DNA from: Halicephalobus mephisto
Taxonomy: Eukaryota > Nematoda > Chromadorea > Rhabditida > Panagrolaimidae
Reading direction: 5' to 3'
Length of the DNA: 64,000 nucleotides
Assembly: GCA_009193035.1 (NCBI GenBank)
Contig: SWDT01000015.1
Span: forward strand, 62,001-126,000
Both the position numbers and the translations under genes were made by a program. Positions 22,980 to 35,776 of the stretch are shown here, piece by piece. The notes below the pieces were generated by a model. It saw nothing but the letters and a program-made list of their open reading frames with translations. It did no database searches and had not been told where the DNA came from. How positions within the stretch are numbered: the stretch's first letter is position 1; each line of letters opens with the position of its first letter.

Positions 22980-25040
22980 ATTCAGTAGTCATGGTCTAAA
23001 TCAATAATTTGAAGAACCGCAGTTGAATTATTCAGTTTCCGGAGAAATTAAAAATTTTCACATTTTTTGGACCTGTAAAAGTTTTGTATAACCCGTGAGA
23101 AAGACGAAACAAGTCTGAATCACGCCAAAAAAGGAAGAAATGAAAGGAATTCATCGATCTGTTAGTGTTTGTTTCACGGGTGATCGAAGGAGAACGGATT
23201 TTGGAGCGGATAACCTGCAGGAAACCAGAGCTAAATGTTTTTCGCTCATCACTAAATGGAATATCAATCAAATCATTGATCGGAAGAAAGTAGCAAATTA
23301 AGAAATTGACAGATTAAAGTCAAAGAGCTTCTATATCAAAGAGGATAAACATCGAGGTCTTAAAAATAATCCAGGAATTTTTGCGGGAAAACAAAAGATT
23401 ACGTGCATTGTTTTTTGAATTTCGGTGAGCTTTCTTGGTTATCGAGTTCCGTCGCGCCCCGACTTTTTTGAGCGAATTCCCCGCGCAGACAAACGTTCCT
23501 GTTGGAAAGATTGGTAACAAATGTTTTCTCCTCCGTGTCGGGAAAAAGTAAATCGAGAAAATTTGATCGGAGATAATTATCGAGCAAAATTTACAATCCG
23601 AGTTGCGGGACACAAACCCCGAGGCTGATGCATCAAGAATTCCCTCGAGTAACTGACTTGCGAAATCGACTCTCGCAGTCCCAAAGCGCTCCAGGAACTT
23701 CGGCATCTCTGCATGGGAGATCGGGGACTGTTTGCCCACCTGGGCCCAATGGGAACTGGCAGACGACTGGCTGCGCGAACAAGGCCAAAGGAGCACCTGT
23801 GTTGACCGATCGATCTGATGCTTCTTCGGTCAGCCGCACGACTGACGAGGCCTAAATGGGCTTACTCACTGACCATTAATGGCCAGCCGGAATGTTTGGC
23901 CTCCACGGGAGGAATTCTAAGATCTCGGCAAAGGAACCGACAGCTGATCCGAGTGCGGTCGACCGTTCAAGGGTCAAGATCAGCACTTACAAAAACCAAA
24001 ATAATCCCAGGGCCATACGATTTCTGAGTAAAACATTTTGTTCTCAGAAAAGAGCAAAAAGATGTATCTTTCGACATTCGTCTCTAAGACAAATACTCTC
24101 GAGAGGACACGGAATGAAGCATTTCATCAACCAACTTTATCATCTCCTGCCCAATCCAGCGAAAAATAACTAGAGACGGGATCATTTCTCGAAGAGTGAT
24201 TCAATTTACAGGAATCTATCTATTTACTCAAGAGATGAGTCTTCCGGTTTTAATCCACTTGAGTCAATCAAATTCCCACATTCCTTTCTATTTCCATAGT
24301 CTAAGATAAACTTTACTCAAACAATCTGAAGGAGGAATAAAGCCGAGTTATTAGCACACAGAGCTCTGCAATTAAGGTAGTCTTTTGTAGATTTTGGGAT
24401 GCTAAATCGAATAATATGGCATTCCAGGATTCAGTTGGGTTTAGCACAGGAAAAATTATTTTGAAGCATTTCCTTCGTTCGTACTCGAAAAAAGTTAATA
24501 ACTTAATTCATAAGCAACTTGAGATAATACTAATATATCTATCATAAAGAACAAGAATTTACTGAATAATATGTGAACTATCTCTTTCTGCCAGTTCCGA
24601 AGAAGGATAGGGGAGGTTTTCCTACGACCCCCAACATTGTCCATATTAAACAACATACATTCAGCGTAGTATTTAAGGACCGAGTTCTTCATATGTTGTT
24701 AAACAATTTCAGCTGCATAACTATATATAAAGAAACTGAACTCTTTGTTTTCATTTTTTAAATATTTTTATACAGGATCTCAAAATTCACACGTTATTTG
24801 ATAGAGAATTAGATAAGGTTTATGATAGACATACTAATATCTCTTCAAGCCCTTATAAATTAAGTTATTCATTTTTTCAAGTTCGATTGAGAAAAATTCC
24901 TCAAAATAATTCTTCATATTACAAACCTAATTGAATCCTGGAATGTTATATATCATTCGATCCAGCATTCCAAACTCTACAAAACGGCACCCTAATTACA
25001 GGCAGGGCTCCGTATGTGAATTTCAAATTGGTTCTAGATT
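22980..25040. other. Intergenic stretch, nothing recognised
   Basis: Short frames on both strands only. Three further GCGC sites cluster at 23452, 23482 and 23773, echoing the 5.3-10.7 kb block. Confidence 0.35.
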
Positions 25041-25048
25041 CAGTATTT

Positions 25049-25623
25049 AGCCTCTGTTGCCTTTCTCCTCGGTTTTGAAGTAGTCGATGATGTTACACTT
25101 TGGCCCGTTGATAGCTTAGTAACTGAAATAATATTCATTAGGTTAAGCTTATGTCGACGAAAATATAATGGGGATCATTGCCCAGATTATACGAAGCAAA
25201 ATCCACTTACACTTTGATTCTTTACTCTTCAAATTGGGCTGAGCTTTCGCTACCGTCTTTCCCGTCAACATTGCTTCAATCTTCCGTCTCTTCTTAGGGG
25301 ATAATGTAGCTGGTAGAACAATCTCCGGAACTTTCTTCACAATTGTCCGTTTTGGCACTGTCTCATTCCATCCTAAGACTTTGTCTTTCTTTGAGAATTC
25401 TTCCCTCCATGTTGGGATCTTTAATTTCTCTGTCTGAGGAGCTTTTTTATAACTCAACAAGCCAAACTGAAAGAATTTCATTTATGAAAGCTATCACAAT
25501 TTTAAATAAACAAACGTGATCTGCTGGGTTCTTCCTTAGAATAGACGGCGAAGCCCTCACAAGGTACTTTGAAGTAGAAGGAATTGATGTCGAGAAACAG
25601 CGATATAAAGCAAAGCTAGACAT
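25049..25623 (-). CDS. Small basic protein, unknown (3' exon uncertain)
   Basis: Exon 1 (25623-25516) and exon 2 (from 25466) join in phase 0. The start reads MSSFALYRCFSTSIPSTSKY, which resembles a mitochondrial presequence, followed by a basic body (NPADHFGLLSYKKAPQ, PTWREEFSKKDKVLGW, TLSPKKRRKIEAML). A GTAAGT donor near 25207 leads to a last exon around 25040-25130 whose frame I could not settle: one acceptor gives a Ser/Thr/Lys tail, a second, 8 nt further on, gives a tail ending NIIDYFKTEEKGNRG. No family is recognised; a mitochondrial or nuclear product is possible. Exon 2 read straight through instead ends at 25149. Confidence 0.5.
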
Positions 25624-26197
25624 GGAAAAAGAAATACTTTGGGATTTTCGGAAAAACTAGAAAGTCAACAACGATGAAAGAAAAAACGAAATGGGCATTT
25701 AGCCAAGCACACGGAGAAAACTTTTTTGAATGACGTTGATCAGTCTTCCTCGATTTCTTGTTTTTGTTTTTCTGGAGTTTTACAACAAAACAATAGTTTC
25801 AGCAATGGTCTAATAAACTTTCTTACTTGATTATTATTACAGTAACTCTAAATTTAGTGGTTTTGTATAATTTTGATATATGAACTCTGTTAAGCGAAAT
25901 CAGGAATATATAAATGATTCCAGACTTTTACTGCATTTTTACTATCACACTTTCTTATTTATCGTTGAATATTGATTAACTTAATCTGTGGAGTATGATA
26001 AATGCTTTGGAATCTTCTGTAATTAAATAAATAGAATTTTTGTTCAGAAAGTAAAGCTAGATTAGGTTTGATGTAGGCTTGGAACGGATACAAATTCCCA
26101 AAATTTTTACATGCAAATTTTTCGTTTTCGTTGGGAATTCAAGGATAACGATTGTTCAGGCTTCATTCTTGGACACCTTCAGAGTGCCAACTGGAAA
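25624..26197. other. Divergent intergenic region
   Basis: Lies between the divergent small basic protein gene and the PI4K2 gene and probably holds both promoters. No TATA box stands out. A TTCAG near 26157-26161, just upstream of the PI4K2 ATG, could be a trans-splice acceptor. Confidence 0.35.
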
Positions 26198-27474
26198 ATG
26201 TCGCTAAAGACTCACGGTTTGTCGAATGAGTCTCTTTCGAGGGGAAATTCTTTCTCAACCTCGACAATCGCCACAGATCATGAAGTTATCTCAGAGTTGA
26301 TTGTCAATTCGAAGAATCAATCAGATGACGAATTCAACGTCATCTTCAACAAGGCCCAAGAGGCTATCAGCAGCGGAGTGTACCCAGAGTTGGTTCCAGC
26401 AGGAAGTTCAGGCAAAACTTCAAATTTTCATTTCGCTTATGTTTTGAATTCTTTAGGATCTTACTTTGTCTACGATATTAACAGGAAGCCGATTGCTATT
26501 TTCAAGCCGAAGGACGAAGAACCCTTTGCTCCACTGAACCCCAAGTGGCCGAAGCGTCTTCAACGGATCCTCTGTTTCTGCTGCTTTGGGAGGGCTTGTC
26601 TGGTCCCCAATTTCGGTTACTTGTCCGAAACAGGTGCCAGCTTGGTTGATGAGAGACTCCAGGTGAATTGCTATGCTTAATTGTTTGGAGGAAATGTTTT
26701 CCAGCTCTTCCTCGTCCCCAAAACCCGGGTTGTCCAACTCTGTTCCCCGACTTTCAACCACAGTGGGTCTCGAGGACAGAGGCCGAAAGAAGGGAGTTTC
26801 CAGATCTTTGTTCATGGATACAAGAGTTCTGGAGACGTCTTGTCTGAACTCATTCAGAAGGGAGACTCTGGGATGACTCCAGAAGAAGCTGAGAAGTTTA
26901 CTCTTCTTTTTCAAAAATTATGCCTTTTGGATTACGCCATCAGGAACACTGACAGACATGACGACAACTGGCTAATCAGGTGAGAATTTTGTCTTATACC
27001 TAAAATAATGGTTTATTCAGATATGAGACTGGTGAAGAGATCTCGATCGTGGCCATCGACAACGGTTTGGCCTTCCCTGTGAAACACCCCGAGAGCGTCA
27101 GTCGGTTCCGGACCTTCCCCTTCCATTGGTCAGGACTCCTCTGGGCCAAGTTCCCGTTGAATCAGGAGCTCCGTAAGAGAATCCTGGAGCTGTTGACGCC
27201 TTCTTTCGTCCACGACCTCTGCAAGGACCTTGAGCATCTGTTCAGACACGACAAGTCACACCACAGATCACTCGTTCATTCCCAGATAAGAGTCCTGCGA
27301 GGCCAGCTGTTCAATATACGAGAAGCCTTGGAAGCAAATGAACCCCCGAGTGAATGGGTCAAACGAGACCGTATCCTTGTGACCAGGAGATACAGACATC
27401 GACCGACATCGGAGGACTGGAACAAGTGCTTTAAAAAGAAATCCGCTGATTATTCAAACAGAATTTGCTGTTGA
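26198..27474 (+). CDS. PI4K2-like: Phosphatidylinositol 4-kinase type II
   Basis: Exons 26198-26411, 26457-26662, 26705-26979 and 27021-27474 give 382 residues. Conserved elements in order: [17 protein letters not shown] (nucleotide-binding loop), [12 protein letters not shown] (ATP-binding Lys), [23 protein letters not shown] with the CCFG-type palmitoylated cysteines, [29 protein letters not shown] (catalytic loop) and [10 protein letters not shown] (metal-binding Asp). The enzyme makes PI4P on Golgi/endosomal membranes. Intron 1 is a 45-nt GC-AG intron: splicing it restores GSSGSYF exactly, whereas reading through would insert 15 foreign residues. The gene ends 139 nt from the convergent kelch gene. 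Confidence 0.95.
26412..26456 (+). other. GC-AG intron in the PI4K2 gene
   Basis: The donor reads TTCAG|GCAAAA and the acceptor TTCTTTAG|GA. Its length is a multiple of three with no stop, so gene finders may retain it; removal recreates the conserved GSSGSYF loop. Confidence 0.8.
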
Positions 27475-27613
27475 TTTTTATAACTATCCTTGATTGCCAA
27501 TGTTTTGATTTAGCCGTGAAAAGTTCAGTCTGTTTTCAAACTTATTTCCTTCAAAGACAGACCTTTATTTCCAGACCTAACTAGGATTTATCCCGAACTG
27601 AAAGTAAATCCTT

Positions 27614-29446
27614 CTACCTCCACCACTCCGTATCCCTCTGAAGCAGTGTAGCCATGTTCTTCGGGTTCTGGACGTGAACCAAAGCTCCTGCAGCCATCGG
27701 CTTCGGGAGAGAGTGGCTGAGTGTCCATTGTTCCCCGTCGAACTTCTCGACCAACGCGGTGGAGGTGTCCAGAGTATGCCCCCCGATGGCGTAGATGGCG
27801 TCATTGAAAACAACAGCAGCAAAGGTCGACCGTTCATAATTCATGTTGGGGGCGGCCTTCCACTCGTTATTGACGATGTCAAAGTACTCACAGGACTCGG
27901 TGCTGCTTCCGTGCTGGAATCCTCCAAGGGCGTAGAGGACTCCTCTGAAGATCACCAGACAGTGAGCTGAGCGCCGGTTCCTCAATGGGACGAAGTCTGT
28001 CCATCCTTCCTCAGGCTTCTTCGGATCAAACATCTCTACTTGGTTCAAAGTCCTCTCCCCATCGAATCCTCCAGAAACCAGAATCCGTCCTCTGTACACA
28101 ATAGCCGCGGCATCTGACCGTCCTACAGTCAAAGGGGGGATCGCCTCCCATCTGTTCCTCCCAGGGTCGTAGAGGAGGTTCTTTGATAGTCTTCTCGTGA
28201 AGTCGTAGCCTCCAAAGAGGTACACCTTGGAATTGTAGGTCACGGCAGTAAAGTAGCCTCTGAAAAACCAAATTTATTCATTGGAAAACACAGAAACCTA
28301 CCTATCATCCGGCAGAGCGCTTTCCCATTCCCATACGAAATTGCCGAAATCAAATTTCCAGACTTCTGTCTTGAACGAAGTAAAGTCATAGCCTCCGAAG
28401 CAGTACAAATACTAAAACTTCCCATTACTTCGAAAATAATGAAAACGAACCTCCCCAACTTGGAAGACTCGGTGATAGGCCATCTTCATCGGCAACTCCA
28501 TAACCGGGACTTCTGCCCAATGGTTGGTGTAGGTGTCGTAAAATAAAACTGCAGAAGATCCTTTTCTAGAACTCCATCCTCCAAGGTAAAGCAGTACTTG
28601 ATGGGGTATACGTGGCTTCATCGAACTGTAGACTGTAGTCTTCTCAACTGCATCTGCTTCGTCCATGCCCATCTCAATGAAGGTTGTGCGGAATAAATTG
28701 AGACATTCCCGACGCTGTAATGACATCTGCATAGCCATTGTCTTCGTCGAAACAAGCTTACCTCTCTCATAGTCTTGAATCTGATGGTGGAAAATAACTC
28801 TTTACAATAGTTTTTGGCGACTCCTTCATTGGTCCGACACCAAGAGAGCAGGACCTCCGTCAGAATCTTCCCAGACCTCCAATCAACTTGATCATCTTGA
28901 GCAAGATCTAGAATGTCTTCGACAGGGGCCTGTAGGAAAAATTCCACTCCATCAGTCCCTTCCTGAAGCATCCAGTGGACATTTTCTCCGACGAGCTGCT
29001 TCAATCTAATTTCACAATTCAAATGATTCTTCTTCGAGATTCTCCAAAACCGAAAAAGGTAATTCTGAGGCATTTTCTCAAAGTAATTCTCAATAAGAAA
29101 GTTTAAAAACTTGGGAGCATCATTTTGAGCAGTGTAATCGACGACTTCCATCAACGGACCCAAGTTTGTGATCTTCTTGCAATAGACAACCTCGAGCAGA
29201 AACAGGATGGCTTCAGTAGACAGTCGGAACCGGATGTATCTGAATCCAGGCAGGGCTGGAAGCCAGTGATTCAGAAACTTCCAATGAATGTGGAATCTGC
29301 AAATCAAACATTCATTTTTTTATTACAAGGTCGAATCACAGTATTCTGTCTTTGGTTTCGAAAAGACTGTCGATGATACAATCGGTCGTCGCTGAACCCT
29401 TCATATTCTCAAGATCGAACCTCTCTCCGACTATGGCTGCTGTCAT
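27614..29446 (-). CDS. BTB-BACK-kelch protein (KLHL type)
   Basis: Exons 29446-29340, 29296-28762, 28726-28451, 28411-28302 and 28259-27614 join in frame and give 557 residues. The N-terminal 110 residues form a diverged BTB fold (DCIIDSLFE...FHIHWKFLNHWLP...LLEVVYCKKI), a BACK-like helical region follows (KILTEVLLSWCRTNEG), then about six kelch blades with the usual GG pairs (LYLGGWSS, LYCFGGYDF, VYLFGGYDF, ILVSGGFDGE, LYALGGFQHG, IYAIGGHTLD). Such proteins usually bring substrates to cullin-3 ubiquitin ligases through BTB/BACK; the kelch propeller picks the substrate. Which KLHL subgroup is unclear, and the degenerate BTB leaves Cul3 binding uncertain. Confidence 0.85.
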
Positions 29447-29848
29447 CAGCGTCGAATCCAGTTTGGTAAGTTTGGAAATTCTTCCCGATTTCAGAGTCAT
29501 TACTGAATATCGAATTTAGAGAAAAAGATCTATCCTCTCGCTCCAGCAACCAAGGAATGAATTCAAATCCAACATTCTCGAGTTTTAAATCTCTTTTATT
29601 CAAATTTACACTCTGAATCTCATTTGTTTTCAAAATCCGACTGATACTTTCCACTTTGTTCTCTCCCAGTCTCATGTCCAAGTTTAGTGATTTTTGGATT
29701 TTATACGTTGTTTAAAAATTAACAGACAAGAATGATGAAATCGTGGCAATATGAAAAGCCTGCAAACAATGAATAAAGTTATTTTCGTGCAAACTGATTT
29801 GCAATACGGTGAGGCTCTGGAGTTCTAACTTGGACTCTATGGTTAATA

Positions 29849-30895
29849 TCAGACGAGATCATAAGCGGTGTTCTTGAAATCAACGGGCTGGATGTTGCGC
29901 ATTCTGTGGTGGTGTTTGGAGTGGGGTTTCACTTCGGGCCGGAAGGGGGTTCCCTTGGTGGCCTGGTAGATGCAGCAATATCTCTCGATTCTCGAGGTCT
30001 CACATCCTTTACTGCAGCAAATCTGGGAAAGATCTGAAATTACTTCATCTCAATAAACATCATCGATCCACTTTTATGTTCCGAATCCAGAGCACAAACT
30101 AATTCCAACCATTGCGTTAACCTAAGCCACCCAATGGAGAAGGAGCAAAGTGCATGGGTAAAGTAAACCTATTCTTGTAAGACAACCTTGAAGGTTTATC
30201 AGTGCTGAAGGTCAGTTTTTACACAATGTGGAGGGTGAAAGATGCCCTATAAAATACGACTCTTATCTGGACGATGGTTGAATCTAATTCAACCAATTTG
30301 GGACCCGGTCAATTTAAATAGATCAATCAAAGCAGGGAACGACATCCGGAAAGCTGTTGGTGTGTAAAAAGCCGGAAAATGTTGCAACTTGCGGAACATT
30401 GTGTTTCCGCCGATCCGGACCCGCTTTGTCAACAAGTCAATCAAATTGCCTAATTATGCGTTCTAGAGGAAGGTGTGCCGAAAAGTGCTGACAAATGTAT
30501 TGTCTCTTATCGTCTTTGTTTCTACCAAGCATAAAAACGTGTGATATCCACCACGTGGAATTCAGCGAGAAGAGGTCTACGCAATAACAACCTTATAGCC
30601 TCGGAAGTGACGCAAACGGAAGTCAAAAGACCGGTGGTTTTTGAAATCTGAAAGACTCACCTTTACCGTCACGAGGGGTGATGGTCTCTTCCTCATCCAG
30701 CTCGGCACATCTGAGTGTCGAAGTGGCATCGCAAATTTTGTAGATTCTGTGCATCAACGGCCTTCCACAAAGCCTAGTTCCTTCTGTCACCGAGGCCACA
30801 GTAAGCAAGATAACCAGTGTACTGATGGTCAGCGTGAATCTGGAGGAAGCTGAAGGACAAATGGTGGAGGAAGTGGAGGGGACGTTGGAATGCAT
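29849..30895 (-). CDS. Insulin-like peptide precursor, nematode beta-type
   Basis: Exons 30895-30661 and 30033-29849, separated by a 627-nt intron, encode 139 residues. A hydrophobic signal core (LTISTLVILLTVASVTEG, about residues 23-40) precedes a B-chain LCGRPLMHRIYKIC with insulin C-x11-C spacing plus an extra Cys nine positions on (LRC). A short connecting segment with no clear dibasic cleavage site leads to an A-chain QICCSKGCETSRIERYCC, which has the CC-x3-C-x8-C insulin pattern followed by one more Cys. Eight cysteines predict four disulfides, as in C. elegans beta-type insulins. A His/Arg/Pro-rich tail of about 45 residues after the A-chain is unusual. It is probably a ligand of the DAF-2-type receptor. 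Confidence 0.85.
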
Positions 30896-30899
30896 CTGT

Positions 30900-33800
30900 G
30901 ACTGACCGTCGCTCAAGTCTGGAAACTATGGAAGCCTCAGAATAGAACAAAGAAAAAACGTTAACGCGTAAACAACTTTATGTGTTCTCTCCTCGCAAAT
31001 AACTTTGATCAACTGCCGACCGATTTCTGCACTTACAAGTCTTTCACGATGGCCGGAGTGATAAGGGTCTTTAAAGGGTTTCCCGACTTCAAGAGCCTCA
31101 GACAGTCTCCGAGGCGCATGAGTCGGGGTTACAGAATCCAATTAGAGACGGTCTCGAAAATGAAGTTGTAAAACATTTTGATTAGCTTTTATTTTACTCC
31201 TCGGCTCCGCCTTTGAAATTCCTGCCAAGTCCGGACTGCAGATTTCGAACGGTGAAGTCCAGAGGGCGGGGCTTCCAATCTCGGCTTTCCTATGTCTTCT
31301 TGATAACAAGCCATACGAAATTAATGCCATCCATAATTAATCTGGCTTGACTGTTTACGCAAAAACAATAGACTCAAAAGGCAAAGAAAAACATAAAAAC
31401 ATAAATAAGAGAATACTCAAGGTCCATTCTCAATGAAAGTGTCTCGAATACAGGTACAGTACCTCCTGTCCGATCAACTTACCTTAAGACAAATGGTTTT
31501 GCGGAAAGGTTGGAAAGATACGTCCTTCGGGGAATCTGGTAGCAGTGCTCTCCGCAAGTTCATTAACCTTTATCATTTCAAAAACACATGGTTGATGGTA
31601 GCAGCTGATCACAGTTCGCCAGAAATTCAATGAAGAAGCACTCGAGCGAATAGGGTCAACGTGCTCATTTTTCTGTTTCATCATGTTGTTTATCTCAAAA
31701 AACGCCTAAATTGGATCAACGGGAATCAAAACAATTTGAGAAGAAACACCAAACATGAAACAAGAAATTCCAGGATGCCCGAGGGGATGGACGGCTTTTT
31801 CCATAGTGTAGGATAAGACTATCGTTTTACGACCATCCTAGTGATTATCGAACAATAGGACGCCTGGCAAGATCATTAACGACCGATTAACGACTCCAGG
31901 TGTTTTCAAAAGTACTTTGATTTTTCAGGTACTCTAAACTTGATAAGGATTATCGGTCGGGGTCCACGGGTGGTCTGGATTCCATCCGAGTGGAAAATGA
32001 TGAAATTTTTATTTTTATGAACTACGAGAAATTCCCATTACTCCATAAAATTTGTATTTTAATCGTATATCCCATAAGTGTTGCTGAAAACGTGAAAGGG
32101 ACAAATTGACACGGAATCCAGGTTGGACCCGATTTCCTAATTTTAGTCCGTCTCACGTCTTACGGAAACTATAAAATTGTTTCCCATTTATTGTTTTCGA
32201 AAGAACTGAAATTGGAAATTTGAAAAACGTGACAAGGCAGAACGGTTACGTAAAAAGTGTATCAGTATGTTAATGAGCAAAAAACTAGCACGTGATTTAA
32301 GCTCTGTATTTCTTGGGGTCATTTTTGTTTATTTCTAATTGGATATTTTCATAACAGTGACTAATACACCATCAAAACTAAAAATTGCCCACTCTAGAAA
32401 TTTTAAAAACAGGATAGTCCAATTTCAGAATCTTTGAAAACATCAGGGAACAAAACCCTTCCAATTTAATAAAAATGTTTAGAAATACTCGTGCAATTTC
32501 CCATAATTGGCCTAATTTCTCCTAACGACCACGCCGTAACAAATTTGGTTACAAATGTCTAGTAAAAACAACAGAAAAAATAATAACTCAAATTTAGATT
32601 TGTATTTTGGCAATGATAAAAATGTCGACTTGTTGATGGTAAATTAGCAAGGCGATGAAACCCCTTGTGAATTTGTGACATAACCAAGAACTAAATCAAA
32701 GAACATTGACAAATTACACTGCTTAAAGAACTTATTACATTGGGGATTGGTGTGGTAAACAAGGAAGGTTTTTACACCCCTAAATTACAGTATATCTCAT
32801 CTACGCTGAGTGCTGCTTGATCCAGAGATTTCGCTACTTTATTCCGGAGTACCAAAATGGAGGAAGATTAGGATGCTACAGTCTTCTCGGAAATTACGTA
32901 AGTGTTTGTATTCTGGAATTTGTAGATGAGCATCTGACTACTTGAGTACATATTGGTTTCGTTTTTGATGATACATCCATGTTTACATTCCAGACCTAAT
33001 TTGGAATGTTTAAGAACCCTAATACAGCGTCTTTCTAATCCCGAGAAACTGTTTCCCCGACTGTAGCCATTTTTACAAAAGTTCCGGATTTGACGTCCGA
33101 GGACACTTTTCGAAATCCAAGATTAACATGAGGCTTCCGGTGGTTTGTTTATTTTTAAAACTGTTCTGAATAGAGATGGAGATCTCCGAGATCTGGCTGA
33201 TATTTATAAATCAGAAACAAAGCAAAGTACGCTTGGAATTTCTAAGCTTGGGGGTCGATCTATGAGAACCTCCAACTTGGAATTCATCAAATAAAGCCCT
33301 TGCATAGTTGTTGCCAAATGAAATTGGGACTGTTTACTTTTCAATTCCTCATTGAGTAAATTGAGTCATTGCCGAATGTCAAAGACCGAGCACAAGATCT
33401 AATAAAAACAAGCCGTTCGAGGATGACTCTGAATTTTGTTTTCTGTTTTCGAGTGTCTCCTGGAAGCATTATTAGTGTGTTTCACGTGGTGTTTACTGTT
33501 TGCTTAATTCCGTAAAGGGAAACAGGATTAACTGGACACGTTGTGGACAATCCTCCAAAAATAAAATTATACTCTTGCAGTAACCAAAACGGTCCACTTT
33601 TTGATTGACTACAATTGCAGAAATTGAACGTTACACAAAACGAGATTGGAATCCGGAGGAAAGCCCGGACGTAAATCCGGAAAGGGATTAGATCCGAGAC
33701 GTTCCCCTGGTCTCTAAGCTGCAGTGTTTCAAAAGTAAACCACATGTAGTCCACGTCGTCCGCAGACCAGAGAAGATCACAAACGGGGCCAGTGGGGGCG

Positions 33801-35776
33801 GTCACCGGATCAAAGGGAGAACTAGTAAGCATTATCCAAGTTACCAGCTGATCCTGTTTTTTTTTGCCGTGAAAAATGTACGGGATATGGGTCAAATTGG
33901 CCAGAATCCAGAGACCCCTAGCGGTGATGAAACTCGGACCCCCAGTCTGAACACTGGAAACTACGAACGAGGTCCATATGATGTAAGCAAGTTTGGAAAT
34001 CCATATTTATGAATGAGCCTGTTTACATTTTCGGAAAACAGGGATCAGAGTTGAAGTAGGTGTTTGATTCTCAAGGGCATGCATTGAGGCCCAAACTTTG
34101 GAGTTATTTCCAAAATACTACAACGGCAAAAATTCAAAAACAAATCTGTTTTCCATCTTGTTCTCGGAACGAGTGACATCATACTAGGTTAATGGCATTT
34201 TTTTAAACTCGTTATTTTCTGACAAAATCTTTCTTGGAATGAAGCTCAAATCCTCGTTTATCCACCAGATATAGGGAGCCAAAAAGGATTCGGAAGCCAT
34301 TCAAAACTACATCAGCATTAGTGAAATCATGCTTCGCATTAGGGGCAAAGTCGAACCACTTCGTCAGCCCCTTTATTTCCTCATCAGAGACATTTCGAGA
34401 ATATTTCCAAAGTATTAAACTTCTTGACTTGGACAACGCAATACCAACCAATTAGCTGAAACCCCTAAGGATAAGCGGAAATTCACAAAGGTTTGCAGAA
34501 AAAGGTACCGTCTTTTTTATGTGCCGATTCGGTCCCTGAAGGTTTCTTTTACAGTACCTAATCTCTAATCGAAACGTAACTAAAAGTAATTTCATTTCAA
34601 AAGTCAGAGATTTGCAAAGTTTAAAATTTCAAGTAACGTCAACATTTGTGTTTCTGTAACAATTAAAAGGTCACTGTAAATTTCCACTCCATATGAATCA
34701 CGCAATTAGACTACGATTCTGGTTTCAATAGTCTTCTTTGAGATGCAATTTTTAGGCCGGCTAATCCGGGGGAAAAGTTGAATGAAGTTGGCTTCGTAAA
34801 TGGCCAATTAACTGCAGATTTTTCTTTGGAGTTGTTAGTGTTTAAGTATGAATGAAAACATTTCCATTTCTAGAAGATACTCATTCAGGGACAGAAAAAG
34901 CAGAAAACTCTTGCAGGATCCTCTAATCAAAGTAAGGAAAATTCCTCATTTCCGGACATTAATCATATAATTCCCTATAACATCACTTTTGAAACTAAAA
35001 AAAAAAGCAAATCCGATCATATTTCAACAGGATCTACTTTCCGTTCGAGGATTGAAGAACAAGTTTTTCCGTTCTTTAACTTTAGCTTCATCTCCAGTCA
35101 AATTGAGTTATCTTACGTTATTTTTATATAAGTGCTTATTTCAACTTTTGCTTATGCTAAAAATACGAGTGCCGACGAAAAACAACGAAATTTGAACCAC
35201 ATTTAGAATGAAAAACCCGTTCGACAGATCCTAAGCGGAAATTGAGCCTTTGTTTAATAAAGTCAAATTGATGTTTTTCCTTTGAGACAGTGGTGACTGA
35301 ACTGGAATTGCGTATAATGGGTTCAATCACCATTTGCGTGTCATAAATACTACCAATTATTTGCTTCTTTAATTCGGAAAACACGAAAACAACAGTTCGA
35401 CGAGTCGATTTCTGTTCCGGTCCAAGAATTATATTAATTCCTTTCATCCCAGATGATTTCGTCGTCAGCAAAAACAAGGCCCCGAGGGGACGACAGGGTC
35501 CGGTATTTAGTCGTCGGGTTCCAAAACGGGAAATACCACTTTTTTTCCAAACTGTGTTAATAAACAAAATATCACGAGGTGTTTCGTTATAGTTTTCCAT
35601 ACTAGATGAAAGTGTGTTTAAAAAACTTTTGATTGAATTTTTGAGAGAATATGCAAGAAGCTGACGTCACAAGGAGTGCTATCGTAAACGTGTTATCGAT
35701 GTGAATGAGTCACAATGGAGCAATTTTCGGATAAATTCAATTCTTTGACTTTGTGAGGAAATAGAATTCTCTCGAG
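30900..35776. other. Long gene-poor region, nothing recognised
   Basis: Nearly 5 kb of AT-rich DNA without a supported gene. The longest frames (33482-33895, 34212-34451 and 35157-35600, all minus) show no domain, signal peptide or splice partners. No tRNA or other RNA gene was recognised. Confidence 0.4.

Noticed and set aside
26663..26704. Read-through of PI4K2 exon 2
   Set aside because: It stops after NCYA, whereas splicing at CAG|GTGAAT to TTTTCCAG restores the conserved kinase sequence.
33482..33895. 137-codon minus-strand frame
   Set aside because: No signal peptide, domain or splice partners; the surrounding DNA is AT-rich and empty.
35157..35600. 147-codon minus-strand frame
   Set aside because: Charge pattern is mildly protein-like, but no known motif and no neighbouring exon could be joined.
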